64,000 nt of DNA from Streptomyces rugosispiralis (GTDB taxonomy: Bacteria > Actinomycetota > Actinomycetes > Streptomycetales > Streptomycetaceae), in contig NZ_JANIAA010000044.1 in the NCBI RefSeq assembly GCF_024505145.1, positions 1 to 64,000 on the forward strand, written 5' to 3'. Both the position numbers and the translations under genes were made by a program. Under the pieces are notes generated by a model that saw only the letters and a list, made by a program, of their open reading frames with translations, had not been told where the DNA came from and did not search any database. The first letter of the stretch is position 1; every line of letters starts with the position of its first letter. Below are positions 1-8,293 of this stretch, piece by piece.

Positions 1-486
1 GCTGCTCTCCGCCGCGGCTCCCTCGGCATGCTGATGGGCGCCCCCCCCACCGGGCGGCTCCTCCCGCCGCACCGGCGGGAGCGGCTCGCGGCGCCCCTGC
101 GGCTGCTGCTCGCCGCGCCGTATCTGGTCTTCGCGCTGCGTCCGCCGCTGCCGCTCGCGCTGGCCGCCGTCGCCCTCGCCTCGATCGGCTTCTCGGCCAC
201 GCTGGCGCTCCAGCAGCGGCTGATGGCCCTGACGCCGGACGAGATGAGCGGCCAGGCCCTGGGGCTGCACTCCTCCGGCATGCTCACCATGCAGGGCGTG
301 TCCGCCGCCCTCGCGGGCGCGCTGGCACAGCCCACCTCACCGGCGGTGGCGATGGCCACGCTGGCGGCGGTCTCGGTGGCCGTCACCCTGGCCCTGGCCC
401 CGGGGCTGCGGGGCGATCCCGGGGCACGGCGGCCGCACGTGGTCGCGTCGGAGGGGACGGCCGAGGGGGTGGCCCGGGAGGGGTGA
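1..486 (+). CDS. MFS transporter, C-terminal part (5' end outside window)
   Basis: Open reading frame entering from the left edge and ending at TGA 484-486, about 161 residues visible. The sequence has hydrophobic helices rich in Ala, Leu and Val, for example around LALAAVALASIGFSATLAL, and a conserved-looking helix start SGQALGLHSSGMLTMQGVSAALAG that resembles the last helices of DHA1-type major facilitator superfamily drug transporters. The tail after the last helix is polar and Gly/Arg-rich. The N-terminal domain and the substrate-defining residues are outside the window, so no substrate is proposed. The stop codon lies inside a 21-22 bp tandem repeat. Alternative: another membrane protein with similar helices, but the MFS reading is favoured. 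Confidence 0.65.
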   Translation, partial: AALRRGSLGMLMGAPPTGRLLPPHRRERLAAPLRLLLAAPYLVFALRPPLPLALAAVALASIGFSATLALQQRLMALTPDEMSGQALGLHSSGMLTMQGVSAALAGALAQPTSPAVAMATLAAVSVAVTLALAPGLRGDPGARRPHVVASEGTAEGVAREG

Positions 487-569
487 GTGCCGTAAGGGGG
501 CGGGGTGAGAGCCGTAAGGACGCGGGTGAGCACCGCAAGGACGCGGGCGAGCACCGTAAGGATGTCACC
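483..569. repeat. Four copies of a 21-22 bp tandem repeat spanning the MFS stop codon
   Basis: Units start at about 483, 505, 527 and 548 and share the core GAGcaCCGTAAGGACGCGG. The TGA at 484-486 lies in the first unit. The 310 bp from 487 to 796 contain no gene I can support: after the repeat there is only GC-rich sequence up to the ribosome binding site of the next gene at 781-785. Confidence 0.8.
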
Positions 570-796
570 GGGGGCGGGCGGACGTGGCGCGAGGGGCAGG
601 CCGACGCGGCGCCGTGGGGCGGGCGGACGCGCCGCTGTGGGGCAGCCGTGGGCGGTACGCCGGGGTCAACCGGGCGCCCGGCGGCCACCCGTTGGGCGGT
701 GCCGGACACGCCGCACGGGGGTGAGGTTCCCCCGGACGGGTTCGGCCGCCCGGTAGCTGTACGGGCAACTGAACTCCCGTGGAGGTATGTACGTCC

Positions 797-1303
797 ATGC
801 GCAACCGCCGCCGCGCCCTCGGCGCCCTTACCGTTCTTCTCATGGCGGCACCGGCCGCCCACGCCGCGCCCGCCGACCATGCCGTGCCCGCCGGGCACGG
901 TGGGTACGGCGGGTACGGTGGGTACGACCGGCCGCGTCTGCCCCTGCCCTGGAACGACGATCTGACCATCGACCGCACCGGGGACGTCAGCCCGGACGGA
1001 TCCGTCACGCTGTACGGCAGCTACCGATGCGTCCGGGAAGGGATGGAGTACACGCGGGCGAGCGTGCTCGTCACCCTCACCCAGGGCCGGGAGCGCCACG
1101 GCCTCGGCGGCTATGACGCGATCTGTGACGGACTGCGGCACCGCTGGCTGATCGACGCGGTGAACGTGGGACGGTACGAACCGGGGCCTGCGGAGGCCGA
1201 GGTCACGCTGTTGAGGTTCGACAGCGGCGACTCCTTCGTGCCGATGCCGAAGAACGTGGCCGGGGTCGACCAGGGGGTGAGGCTGGTGGGCGGCGGCAAC
1301 TGA
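797..1303 (+). CDS. Secreted DUF6299 family protein
   Basis: 168 residues. ATG 797 is preceded by GGAGG at 781-785; an in-frame GTG at 779 would start before that site and is rejected. The N-terminus is a clear Sec signal peptide: MRNRRR, then a hydrophobic stretch, then AHA-AP. After a Gly/Tyr-rich linker (GYGGYGGY) the mature part has the pattern seen in Streptomyces DUF6299 proteins: LTIDRTGDVSPDGSVTLYGSYRC near residue 58, one Cys there and a second in the AICDGLRHRW segment, which probably form a disulfide. The function of the family is unknown; the product should be extracytoplasmic. The gene is convergent with the following TetR gene, 38 bp away. Confidence 0.75.
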   Translation: MRNRRRALGALTVLLMAAPAAHAAPADHAVPAGHGGYGGYGGYDRPRLPLPWNDDLTIDRTGDVSPDGSVTLYGSYRCVREGMEYTRASVLVTLTQGRERHGLGGYDAICDGLRHRWLIDAVNVGRYEPGPAEAEVTLLRFDSGDSFVPMPKNVAGVDQGVRLVGGGN

Positions 1304-1341
1304 GCCACCGTCACAGGACGGTTCCGCCGCCCGTACGGCCG

Positions 1342-1947
1342 TCACGCCTCGGCCGCTTCGTCTCCCTGCCCCAGCAGGGAGACGAAGGCCCGGAAGAGGG
1401 CGGGCATGTCCACCGCGTCCCGGTCGTGCAGCCACTGGAACTGCAGCCCGTCCATCACCGCCACCAGCAGCGGCGCGGCGGCCTCCGGGGTGAGTCCGCC
1501 GGGGAGCCGGTCGCCGAACTCGCCGCGCAGGATGGCCGCCATGTCGGCGCGCACCTTGTCGTAGCGCTGGGTGAAGAAGCCGCGCGCGGGGTGGTCGTCG
1601 GTGACGCTCTCGCCGAGGAGCGCGGAGAAGGTCTGGACGATGCCGGGGCGCATCGCGTTGTAGTCCACCAGCGAGGCGAGCAGGTCCAGCGGCCATACGT
1701 GGCCTCCGTCGCGCCGCGCGGAGCCGGTGTCCCACTGGTCGCGCTCCTCGAGCACGGCGATGAGGAGCGAGTCCTTGGTGGGGAAGTAGTGGAGCAGCCC
1801 CTGTTGGGTGAGGCCCACCCGCTCGGCGACCGCGCCGAGGGTCGCGCCCCGGTAGCCGCGCTCGGCGATCACTTCGAGCGCGCAGCGGACGATCTCCGCC
1901 CGTCGTTCCTCACCACGTCTGGTACCGCGCTCGGTCGCCCTCTCCAT
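1342..1947 (-). CDS. TetR family transcriptional regulator
   Basis: 201 residues from ATG 1947; an in-frame ATG at 1965 is an alternative. The N-terminal helix-turn-helix is typical TetR: RRAEIVRCALEVIAERGYRGATLGAVAERVGLTQ followed by GLLHYFPTKDSLL at about residues 10-56. The C-terminal domain (residues 60-201) resembles the TetR_C regulators found beside sugar hydrolases. The gene is divergent from the GH3 beta-glucosidase at 2070 with about 120 bp between them, and this interval holds inverted repeats. Inference: it represses itself and the glucosidase and responds to a small sugar or glycoside; the ligand is not visible from sequence. Confidence 0.88.
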   Translation of the reverse strand: MERATERGTRRGEERRAEIVRCALEVIAERGYRGATLGAVAERVGLTQQGLLHYFPTKDSLLIAVLEERDQWDTGSARRDGGHVWPLDLLASLVDYNAMRPGIVQTFSALLGESVTDDHPARGFFTQRYDKVRADMAAILRGEFGDRLPGGLTPEAAAPLLVAVMDGLQFQWLHDRDAVDMPALFRAFVSLLGQGDEAAEA

Positions 1948-1951
1948 GCTC

Positions 1952-2009
1952 GTACCGTAGAGCATGTTTGATAACGAATCGATAACGGTACCTACCTCGT
2001 AACAGGTAC
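1952..2009. promoter_or_regulatory. Candidate TetR operator between tetR and bgl
   Basis: Two inverted repeats overlap here: GTACCGT (1952-1958) with ACGGTAC (1985-1991), and GTACCT (1988-1993) with AGGTAC (2004-2009). A direct repeat GATAACG (1970-1976, 1981-1987) lies between the arms. The AT-rich core stands out in this genome and sits between two divergent starts, as expected of an operator-promoter region. Which arms are used cannot be decided by eye. Confidence 0.5.
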
Positions 2010-2069
2010 TCAGGTCCACGATGACCCCGGACGAGGACCGGACGGGACCCGCACCGGGAGGGACGAGCG

Positions 2070-4670
2070 ATGGCGGACGCGATCGGCGAGGGCGGCGAGG
2101 GCGGCAAGGGTGGCGGGGGCGGCGGGCTCGGCACGGCCGAGGCCGTGGAGAAGGCCCTCGGCCTGCTGGATCTGGACACCAAGGCGCGGCTGTTGTCCGG
2201 GCAGGACATGTGGAGCCTGCCCGCCGTCCCGGCGATCGGGCTGCGCTCCCTGGTGATGTCGGACGGCCCGATCGGCGTCCGCGGCGTCCACTGGACCGCC
2301 GACGACCCCTCCATCGCCCTGCCCAGCCCCACCGCGCTCGCCGCGACCTGGGACCCGGAGCTGGCCCGGCGCGCGGGGCGGCTGCTCGCGCAGGAGGCGC
2401 GGCGCAAGGGCGTCCATGTGCTGCTCGCGCCGACGGTCAATCTGCACCGCTCCCCGCTGGGCGGCCGCCACTTCGAGGCGTACAGCGAGGATCCGTATCT
2501 CACCGGCGAGATCGGCACCGGCTATGTGCGCGGCGTCCAGGACGGCGGGGTGGGCACCACCGTCAAGCACTTCGTGGCCAACGACGCGGAGACCGAGCGC
2601 TTCACCGTCGACAACCGGGTGGGCGCGCGGGCGCTGCGCGAGCTGTATCTGGCGCCCTTCGAAGCCATCGTCAAGAACGCCCGCCCCTGGGGCGTCATGG
2701 CCGCCTACAACGGGGTCAACGGCTCGACCATGACCGAGCACCGCGAGCTCCAGCAGGGGGTGCTGCGCGGTGAGTGGGGCTTCGACGGCTTCATCGTCTC
2801 CGACTGGATGGCGGCCCGCGACACCGTGCGGGGGCTCAAGGGCGGGCTCGACGTCGCGATGCCCGGCCCGCGGACCGTCTACGGCGAGGCGCTGGCCGCC
2901 GCGGTGCGCGACGGCCAGGTGAGCGAGGCGGAGCTGGACGAGGCGGTGCGGCGGCTGCTCACCCTGGCCGCCCGGGTCGGCGCGCTGGAGGGCGCGGCCC
3001 CGGCCGTCGCCCCCGCCGACCGGCCCGGCCCCATCGACGGGGACGCGCTGGCCCGCGAGATCGCCCGGCGGTCCTTCGTGCTGCTGCGGAACGAGGGCGC
3101 GGGCGGCCGGGAAGCGGTGCTGCCCCTCGCCCCCGGCGCGCCCGGCGGGGTGCGGTCGCTGGCCCTGATCGGCGCCGCGGCGCGCGATGCCCGGGTGCTG
3201 GGCGGCGGCTCGGCGGTGGTCTTCCCCGACCATGTGGTCTCACCGCTCGACGGACTGCGGGCCGCGCTGCCGCCGGGCGTCGAGTTCGGCTACGCCGTGG
3301 GCGCCGACCCCACCGATGAACTCGCCCCGGCCGCACAGGGGTTCGAGCTGCGCGCGGTGGTCCGGGCCGCCGACGGGCGGGTGCTCGGCGAGTCCCGGCT
3401 GGCCAGTGGGCAGGTGCAGTGGATCAGCGACTTCCCCGACGGCGTGCGCTTCGAGGAGCTGCACACCGTCGAGACCGTCGGCACCTTCACCCCGCGCGAG
3501 AGCGGTGCCCACTCCTTCGGCACCAGGGGGCTGGGCGGCCTCCGGCTGGCCGTGGACGGCAAGGTGCTCTTCGAGGGGGAGGAGCACCCGTCGGACGTCG
3601 GCGACCCCTTCGAGGCGTTCATGGGCTCGCCCGTGCCCCGGGGCCGGGTGCGGCTCACGGCGGGTCAACCGGTGGAGGTCAGCCTCAGCTGCGCGGTGGC
3701 GCGCCCCGAGGACGCCCTGCTCGACGCCGTCTGCTTCAGCCTGCTGCACCGGGCCCCGGAGCGGGACGCCGAGGAGCTGATCCGGGAGGCCGTCGCCGCG
3801 GCCTCGGCGGCCGAGGCGGCCGTGGTGGTGGTCGCCACCACCGAGCGGGTCGAGAGCGAGGGGTTCGACCGCGGCCACCTGGGGCTGCCGGGCCGTCAGG
3901 ACGAGCTGGTGCGCCGGGTCGCCGCCACCGGCACCCCCACCGTGGTGGTGGTCAACGCGGGCGCACCGGTCGAGATGGCCTGGCGGGACGAGGTCGCCGC
4001 GGTGCTGCTGAGCTGGTTCCCGGGCCAGGAGGCCGGGGCCGCGCTCGCCGACGTCCTGCTGGGCGCGGAGGAGCCCGGCGGCCGCCTGCCCACGACCTGG
4101 CCCCAGCGGCTCGAGGACGCCCCGGTCAGCGCGGTGACGCCCAGCGAGGGCCGGCTGGTCTACGACGAGGGCGTGTTCATCGGCTACCGCGCGTGGGAGC
4201 GGCGGGAGGGGATCGCTCCGGCGTACTGGTTCGGGCATGGCCTCGGCTACACGGACTGGGCGTACGAGGCGATCGACTTCACCCCCGCGGAGGGCGACGG
4301 CGAGGCGCTGGGCGCGGTGACCGTGCGGGTCCGCAATACGGGGGCCAGGGCGGGCCGTGAGGTCGTGCAGCTGTACCTCACCGTGCCGGAGGACGACGCG
4401 GAGGGCGGCGCGGGGGGCGACGCGGAGGACGGCGCCCGGGACGGTGCCGGGGACCGCCCGGTGCGGCGCCTGGCGGGCTTCGCCTCGGTCTCCGCCGCCC
4501 CGGGGGAGACGGCCGAGGCGACCATCCCCGTGCCCCGCCGGGCGGCGGAGATCTGGGACGAGAAGAAGGGCGCCTGGCGCCTGATCCCCGGCACCTACGC
4601 CGCGGAGGCGGGCCGCAGCGTCGCCGACCGCCGCCTGTCGGCCCCGGTGTCCGTGCGGCCGACAGCCTGA
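2070..4670 (+). CDS. Glycoside hydrolase family 3 beta-glucosidase with PA14 domain
   Basis: 866 residues; ATG 2070 follows GGGAGGGA. The N-terminal GH3 barrel carries the substrate-binding KHFVAND motif near residue 170 and the nucleophile motif GFIVSDW with Asp at residue 245. The alpha/beta sandwich follows (LRNEG, LIGAAARDARVLGGGSA). A PA14-like insert occupies roughly residues 440-550 (QWISDF ... GTFTPRESGAHSFG ... VDGKVLFEG), as in bacterial BglX-like enzymes that handle branched or plant-derived glycosides. A fibronectin III-like domain closes the protein and has a low-complexity Glu/Gly/Asp stretch (residues 772-790). There is no signal peptide, so a cytoplasmic enzyme hydrolysing imported beta-glucosides is expected. 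Likely regulated by the divergent TetR. Confidence 0.92.
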   Translation: MADAIGEGGEGGKGGGGGGLGTAEAVEKALGLLDLDTKARLLSGQDMWSLPAVPAIGLRSLVMSDGPIGVRGVHWTADDPSIALPSPTALAATWDPELARRAGRLLAQEARRKGVHVLLAPTVNLHRSPLGGRHFEAYSEDPYLTGEIGTGYVRGVQDGGVGTTVKHFVANDAETERFTVDNRVGARALRELYLAPFEAIVKNARPWGVMAAYNGVNGSTMTEHRELQQGVLRGEWGFDGFIVSDWMAARDTVRGLKGGLDVAMPGPRTVYGEALAAAVRDGQVSEAELDEAVRRLLTLAARVGALEGAAPAVAPADRPGPIDGDALAREIARRSFVLLRNEGAGGREAVLPLAPGAPGGVRSLALIGAAARDARVLGGGSAVVFPDHVVSPLDGLRAALPPGVEFGYAVGADPTDELAPAAQGFELRAVVRAADGRVLGESRLASGQVQWISDFPDGVRFEELHTVETVGTFTPRESGAHSFGTRGLGGLRLAVDGKVLFEGEEHPSDVGDPFEAFMGSPVPRGRVRLTAGQPVEVSLSCAVARPEDALLDAVCFSLLHRAPERDAEELIREAVAAASAAEAAVVVVATTERVESEGFDRGHLGLPGRQDELVRRVAATGTPTVVVVNAGAPVEMAWRDEVAAVLLSWFPGQEAGAALADVLLGAEEPGGRLPTTWPQRLEDAPVSAVTPSEGRLVYDEGVFIGYRAWERREGIAPAYWFGHGLGYTDWAYEAIDFTPAEGDGEALGAVTVRVRNTGARAGREVVQLYLTVPEDDAEGGAGGDAEDGARDGAGDRPVRRLAGFASVSAAPGETAEATIPVPRRAAEIWDEKKGAWRLIPGTYAAEAGRSVADRRLSAPVSVRPTA

Positions 4671-4785
4671 GCTACGCCGCCGCCGGGCGCGCGGCGAGGC
4701 TGCTCGCGTCCGCCGGTCAGAGGGTGGCCGACGAATCGGCGACGCCTGCGGCGGGCTGTTCCTCGCCCCGCCCCTTCCCGAACCT

Positions 4786-5229
4786 GGGGCTCTGCCCCAG
4801 ACCCCGGGAGGGCAGGGGCTGTGCCCCAGACCCCGCACGGCCGGGGCTGCGCCCCAGACCCCGAACGGCCGGGGCTGCGTCCTAGGCCTCGGGGGGCCGG
4901 GGCTGCGTCCCAGACCCGAGAGGGCTGGGGTTGCGCCGCAGACCTGGAGCTGGGGCTGTGCCCCAGAGCCCGGGGGGCGGGGGTGGGCCCAGACTCCGAG
5001 ACGGCTGGGGCTGGGTCCCAGACCTCGGAGGGCCGGGGCTGGGTCCTAGACCCCGGGGGCCGGGGGTGCGGCCCAGACCCCCGGGGCCGGGGCTTGGTCC
5101 TAGACCTCGGGAGGGCCGGGGGTGTGCCCCGGACCCCGGGGGGTCGGGGGTGCGTCCTAGGCCTCGGGAGGGCCGGGGCTGTGCCCCAGACCCCGCACGG
5201 CCGGGGCTGCGTCCTAAGCCCCGGGGGCC
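4786..5229. repeat. About 16 degenerate copies of a 28-bp GC-rich repeat
   Basis: The 657 bp between the glucosidase (ends 4670) and the SGNH gene (ends 5328) contain no supportable gene. From 4786 to 5229 the sequence is a head-to-tail array with period 25-29 bp, averaging about 28. A good unit reads GGGGCTGYGCCCCAGACCCC plus about eight bases ending GGCC. Intact units contain a short hairpin (GGGGC-TGT-GCCCC) and degenerate units carry GTCCTAG instead. It is followed by a GGGGCGGAGCCCC hairpin at 5231-5243, an element also present near 14870 and 25795. The reading frames across it are artefacts of composition. Confidence 0.85.
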
Positions 5230-5327
5230 AGGGGCGGAGCCCCTGCCGTGCGGCGGAGCCGCATAAAGGGAGGGGCGCCCCGCGCCCGGCCCCCGGCCCC
5301 TGGCCGGGAGCCGGGCGCGGCCAGGGG

Positions 5328-6326
5328 TCAGGGCGCGGAAGCGGTGATGCGGCGGTAGGCCATCTCGGCCAGTTGTGCCTGGCCCGCCTTGCTGGGGTGG
5401 AACCAGTCCCACTTGCTCAGCTCGTCCGTGGTGAAGCGGTATTCGTGTACCGCCGGGTCGAACCGGCACAGCACATCCCGCCCGCACACGTCCTTGAGCG
5501 CCTTGTTGTACTCCGTCACCCGGTCCGCCACCCGCTGCCGGCGGTCGTTGGAGGCCGCGTCCAGGTCCTGGGAGTCCTTCAGCATCGAAGGGCAGATGCC
5601 CAGCTTCCAGATCTGCCGGCCGAAGACGTTCTTCCGCCCCTCCGACCACAGCCGCTTCAGATCCGGCACGCTCGCCACATACACCTGGGTCTTCGGCAGA
5701 TCACGGCGCAGCCGGGTGAGCGCCGAGGTGAAGGTGGTGCGGAACTGCTCGGTGGAGGTCATGTCGTCCACCGAGTCCCGGCACGCGTCATTGGCGCCGA
5801 TCATCACGGTGATCAGCTTCGGCTTGCGGACCGTGGCCGCCTCGATCTGGCCGGGGAGGTCGGCCACGACCGCGCCGGTCTTGGCGAAGTTCCAGGCGTG
5901 GGTCCCCGCGCCCGCGGTGGCGGAGGGCAGCAGCCGCTGGGCGAGGCTCTTCACATCGGTGCCGGTGGACCAGGACACCTCGGGGCAGTCGGAGAGCACC
6001 GAACAGGCGTCGAAGCCGCGAGTGATGGAGTCGCCCAGGGAGGCGATCGAGGTCGGCCGGGGGTTCCAGACGACGGCACGCTTGGCGCCGGGGGTCTTCC
6101 CCTCGCGGGCCGGCCCGTGCCGGGAAGGGTCGTCCGAGCTGCCGAAACAGCCCGCGGAGCTCAGTACGGCGGCGGTGGTGAACAGCACCACGCCGGTGCG
6201 CCCGGCGGAGCGCGAAAAGGCGCGCCCGGCGGTGCGCCCGGCGCCGCGCGAGGACGGGCGCACGATCGTACGCGTGGTCGAGGAAGCGGCCGCCGATCGC
6301 TTCCGGCGTGTCGCGCTGACCCGCAT
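5328..6326 (-). CDS. SGNH/GDSL hydrolase lipoprotein
   Basis: 332 residues; ATG 6326 follows GGAGGGGG. The first about 45 residues are unusually Arg/Ser/Ala-rich, then a hydrophobic helix (GVVLFTTAAVLSSAGC) ends in a lipobox with the lipidated Cys near residue 62, so the mature enzyme should be anchored outside the membrane. The catalytic blocks of the SGNH family are visible: block I LGDSITRG with Ser near residue 99, block III IGANDAC, and block V DWFHP with the Asp and His near residue 310. Several Cys residues in the mature part (FDACSVLSDC, NDAC, LGICP, KDVCGRDVLC) resemble the disulfide-rich Streptomyces secreted lipase/esterase type. Substrate unknown. Upstream on its side there is a 325 bp gap to the next gene. 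Confidence 0.85.
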   Translation of the reverse strand: MRVSATRRKRSAAASSTTRTIVRPSSRGAGRTAGRAFSRSAGRTGVVLFTTAAVLSSAGCFGSSDDPSRHGPAREGKTPGAKRAVVWNPRPTSIASLGDSITRGFDACSVLSDCPEVSWSTGTDVKSLAQRLLPSATAGAGTHAWNFAKTGAVVADLPGQIEAATVRKPKLITVMIGANDACRDSVDDMTSTEQFRTTFTSALTRLRRDLPKTQVYVASVPDLKRLWSEGRKNVFGRQIWKLGICPSMLKDSQDLDAASNDRRQRVADRVTEYNKALKDVCGRDVLCRFDPAVHEYRFTTDELSKWDWFHPSKAGQAQLAEMAYRRITASAP

Positions 6327-6553
6327 GGCTGTTCCCCCTCCGGCTGTTGGGTGATATCTATCCGGACCGACGGTACGTCACTCCTCCGGCTGCCTCGCAC
6401 GGTACGTTTTTCTTGTGCCAGATGAGCGTCGTCCCGGCGACATGGCGCGCTATGCGGTAGCAGCACATTACGCCCCGTCACATACTGTCCACTTTCTAGA
6501 GAATTCTGCACGATAAATTTCACTGAAGGTGACGTCGAGACTGGTGTGGGAGC

Positions 6554-6576
6554 GATCACTAGGGCAGAATGTGATC
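6554..6576. promoter_or_regulatory. Inverted repeat in the 325 bp divergent interval before DUF3145
   Basis: GATCAC (6554-6559) and GTGATC (6571-6576) form perfect 6-bp arms around an 11-bp spacer. The interval 6327-6651 holds no gene; it is relatively AT-rich around 6465-6535, which is where the divergent promoters of the SGNH and DUF3145 genes should lie. The repeat is 75 bp upstream of the DUF3145 start. The binding protein is unknown. Confidence 0.35.
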
Positions 6577-6651
6577 CGATGTCCCGGGCGGGACCGGTAC
6601 GGGCGCGAGGCCGCTGGGGAAGGCGCACCTCGAACCGCACAGGAGGCACCG

Positions 6652-7146
6652 GTGACGACCCGTGGAGTTCTGTATGTGCACTCCGCTCCGCGCGCGTTGT
6701 GCCCGCACGTCGAATGGGCCATCGCGGGCGTCCTCGGCGTGCGTGTCAATCTCGACTGGATCAAGCAGCCGGCGGCGAACGGCACCTGGCGTGCCGAGTT
6801 CTCCTGGCAGGGCGAGGTCGGCACGGCCTCCAAACTGGCCTCCGCGCTCCGCGGCTGGCATCTGCTGCGCTTCGAGGTGACCGCCGAGCCCTGCGCCACC
6901 GCCGAGGGCGAGCGCTACAGCTCCACCCCGGAGCTCGGCATCTTCCACGCCGTCACCGGAATGCACGGCGACATCCTGATCCCCGAGGACCGGCTGCGCG
7001 CCGCCCTCGCCCGCTCCGCCCGCGGCGAGAGCGACCTCGAGGCGGAGATCGCCAAACTGCTCGGCAAGCCCTGGGACGACGAACTGGAGCCGTTCCGCTA
7101 CGCGGGTGAGGGCGCCCCGGTCCGCTGGCTGCACCAGGTCGTCTGA
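6652..7146 (+). CDS. DUF3145 domain-containing protein
   Basis: 164 residues, the usual length of this actinobacterial family. GTG 6652 is chosen because AGGAGG lies at 6641-6646; upstream in-frame starts lack such a site and would add unrelated residues. The protein begins TTRGVLYVHSAPRALCPHVEWA and continues with a Trp-rich segment (LDWIKQP ... FSWQGEVGTASKLASALRGW), the signature of DUF3145. No signal peptide or membrane helix, so cytoplasmic. The biochemical role of the family is unknown. The last codons and the TGA are part of a four-copy 17-bp repeat. Monocistronic in appearance. Confidence 0.88.
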   Translation: MTTRGVLYVHSAPRALCPHVEWAIAGVLGVRVNLDWIKQPAANGTWRAEFSWQGEVGTASKLASALRGWHLLRFEVTAEPCATAEGERYSSTPELGIFHAVTGMHGDILIPEDRLRAALARSARGESDLEAEIAKLLGKPWDDELEPFRYAGEGAPVRWLHQVV

Positions 7147-7201
7147 GCGCGCAGGTCGTCTGAGCGCGCAGGTCGTCTGAGCGGGCAGGTCGTCTGAGCG
7201 C
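7135..7201. repeat. Four copies of a 17-bp repeat over the DUF3145 stop codon
   Basis: The unit CAGGTCGTCTGAGCGCG is repeated at 7135, 7152, 7169 and 7186, the last copy partial. The TGA of the DUF3145 gene (7144-7146) is inside the first copy, so each further copy carries another TGA. Confidence 0.9.
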
Positions 7202-7257
7202 CTGACGCGCCGCCATCACTTTGGCCGGAAACCCTCTTCGGGTTCTAGCGTGGCGGA

Positions 7258-8151
7258 ATGACCGAACAACACCCGGCAACGTCCGTCGCGGTCCTCGGCA
7301 CCGGCATCATGGGCTCCGGAATGGCCCGCAACCTCGCCCGCTCCGGGCTCGAGGTCCGTGCGTGGAACCGCACCCGATCCAAGGCCGAGCCGCTGGCCGC
7401 GGACGGCGTACGCGTCACCGACACCCCGGCCGAGGCCGTGGACGGCGCCGATGTCGTCCTGACCATCCTCTACGACGGCGCCGTGGCGCTCGAGACCATG
7501 CGGCAGGCCGCCCCCGCGCTGCGCCCCGGAACCGCGTGGGCCCAGGCCACCACGGCGGGTCTTGAGGCGCTGGAATCGCTCACCGCGTTCGCCCGCGAGA
7601 AGGACCTCGTCCTCATCGACTCGCCCGTCCTCGGCACCAAGCAGCCCGCGGAGAGCGGACAACTGCTGGTGCTGGCCGCCGGGCCGCACCCCGTCCGCCC
7701 GGTCGTCTGGCCGGTCTTCGACGCCATCGGCAGCCGTACGGTGTGGGTCGGCGACACCGCGGAGAGCGCCGCCGCCACCCGGCTCAAGCTGGTGCTCAAC
7801 AGCTGGGTCCTCAACATCACCCACGCCACCGCCGAGGCGGCCGCCCTCGCCAAGGGGCTCGGCGTGGACTGGCAGGGCTTCCTGGCCGCGGTCGAGGGCG
7901 GCCCGCTGGACAACGGCTATATGCGGGTCAAGTCGGCCCAGGTGCTCAGGGGTGACCTCGAGCCCAGCTTCGCCACCAAGACCGCCGAGAAGGACGCCCG
8001 GCTGATCGTGCAGGCCGGGGAGCGCGCCGGAGTGCGGCTGGACCTGGCGGCCGCGGGCGCGGAGCGGTTCCGCCGCGCGATCGAGGCGGGCCACGGCGAC
8101 GAGGACATGGTGGCCTCGTACTTCGCCAGCTTCGACGGTGATGCCCTCTGA
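7258..8151 (+). CDS. NAD(P)-dependent beta-hydroxyacid dehydrogenase family protein
   Basis: 297 residues. The Rossmann nucleotide-binding loop is VLGTGIMGSGMARNLARSG at residues 10-28. The family pattern for 3-hydroxyisobutyrate dehydrogenase and related enzymes follows: a substrate loop around IDSPVLGTKQPAESGQL, and the catalytic Lys in RLKLVLNSWVLN near residue 178. The all-alpha C-terminal domain ends with HGDEDMVASYFASF, a tail common in these reductases. The reaction is probably NAD(P)-linked oxidation or reduction of a small 3-hydroxyacid or a related imine/aldehyde; the exact substrate is not readable. The 3' end is repeated downstream. Confidence 0.85.
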   Translation: MTEQHPATSVAVLGTGIMGSGMARNLARSGLEVRAWNRTRSKAEPLAADGVRVTDTPAEAVDGADVVLTILYDGAVALETMRQAAPALRPGTAWAQATTAGLEALESLTAFAREKDLVLIDSPVLGTKQPAESGQLLVLAAGPHPVRPVVWPVFDAIGSRTVWVGDTAESAAATRLKLVLNSWVLNITHATAEAAALAKGLGVDWQGFLAAVEGGPLDNGYMRVKSAQVLRGDLEPSFATKTAEKDARLIVQAGERAGVRLDLAAAGAERFRRAIEAGHGDEDMVASYFASFDGDAL

Positions 8152-8194
8152 GCTCGACGGCGAAGCCCCCTGAACTCGACGGCGAAGCCCCCTG
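8128..8194. repeat. Three copies of a 22-23 bp repeat over the dehydrogenase stop codon
   Basis: Units at 8128-8150, 8151-8172 and 8173-8194 share AGCTCGACGGCGAAGCCCCC plus TG. The first unit is coding and differs at a few positions; the junction of units 1 and 2 forms the real TGA (8149-8151), and the next junctions form further TGA triplets. Confidence 0.85.
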
Positions 8195-8226
8195 AGCCGA
8201 CACCCCAACGGCCCTGACACAACCGA

Positions 8227-8259
8227 TGGCCCGCCCCGGCCGGAGCCGGAGGCGGGCCA
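8227..8259. terminator. Bidirectional hairpin terminator between dehydrogenase and fabF
   Basis: TGGCCCGCC (8227-8235) pairs with GGCGGGCCA (8251-8259). It sits between two convergent genes, so it can serve both; there is no T-run, as is usual in this GC-rich background. Confidence 0.6.
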
Positions 8260-8293
8260 CCCCCACATATCAGCGTCGCACGGCGCCGAGCGG

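Noticed and set aside
4786..5229. CRISPR array
   Set aside because: Units are contiguous and degenerate with no unique spacers, and no cas genes are present.
4821..6425. Plus-strand frame of 534 residues over the repeat array and SGNH gene
   Set aside because: Gly/Pro/Arg repeats from the array followed by antisense of a clear SGNH gene.
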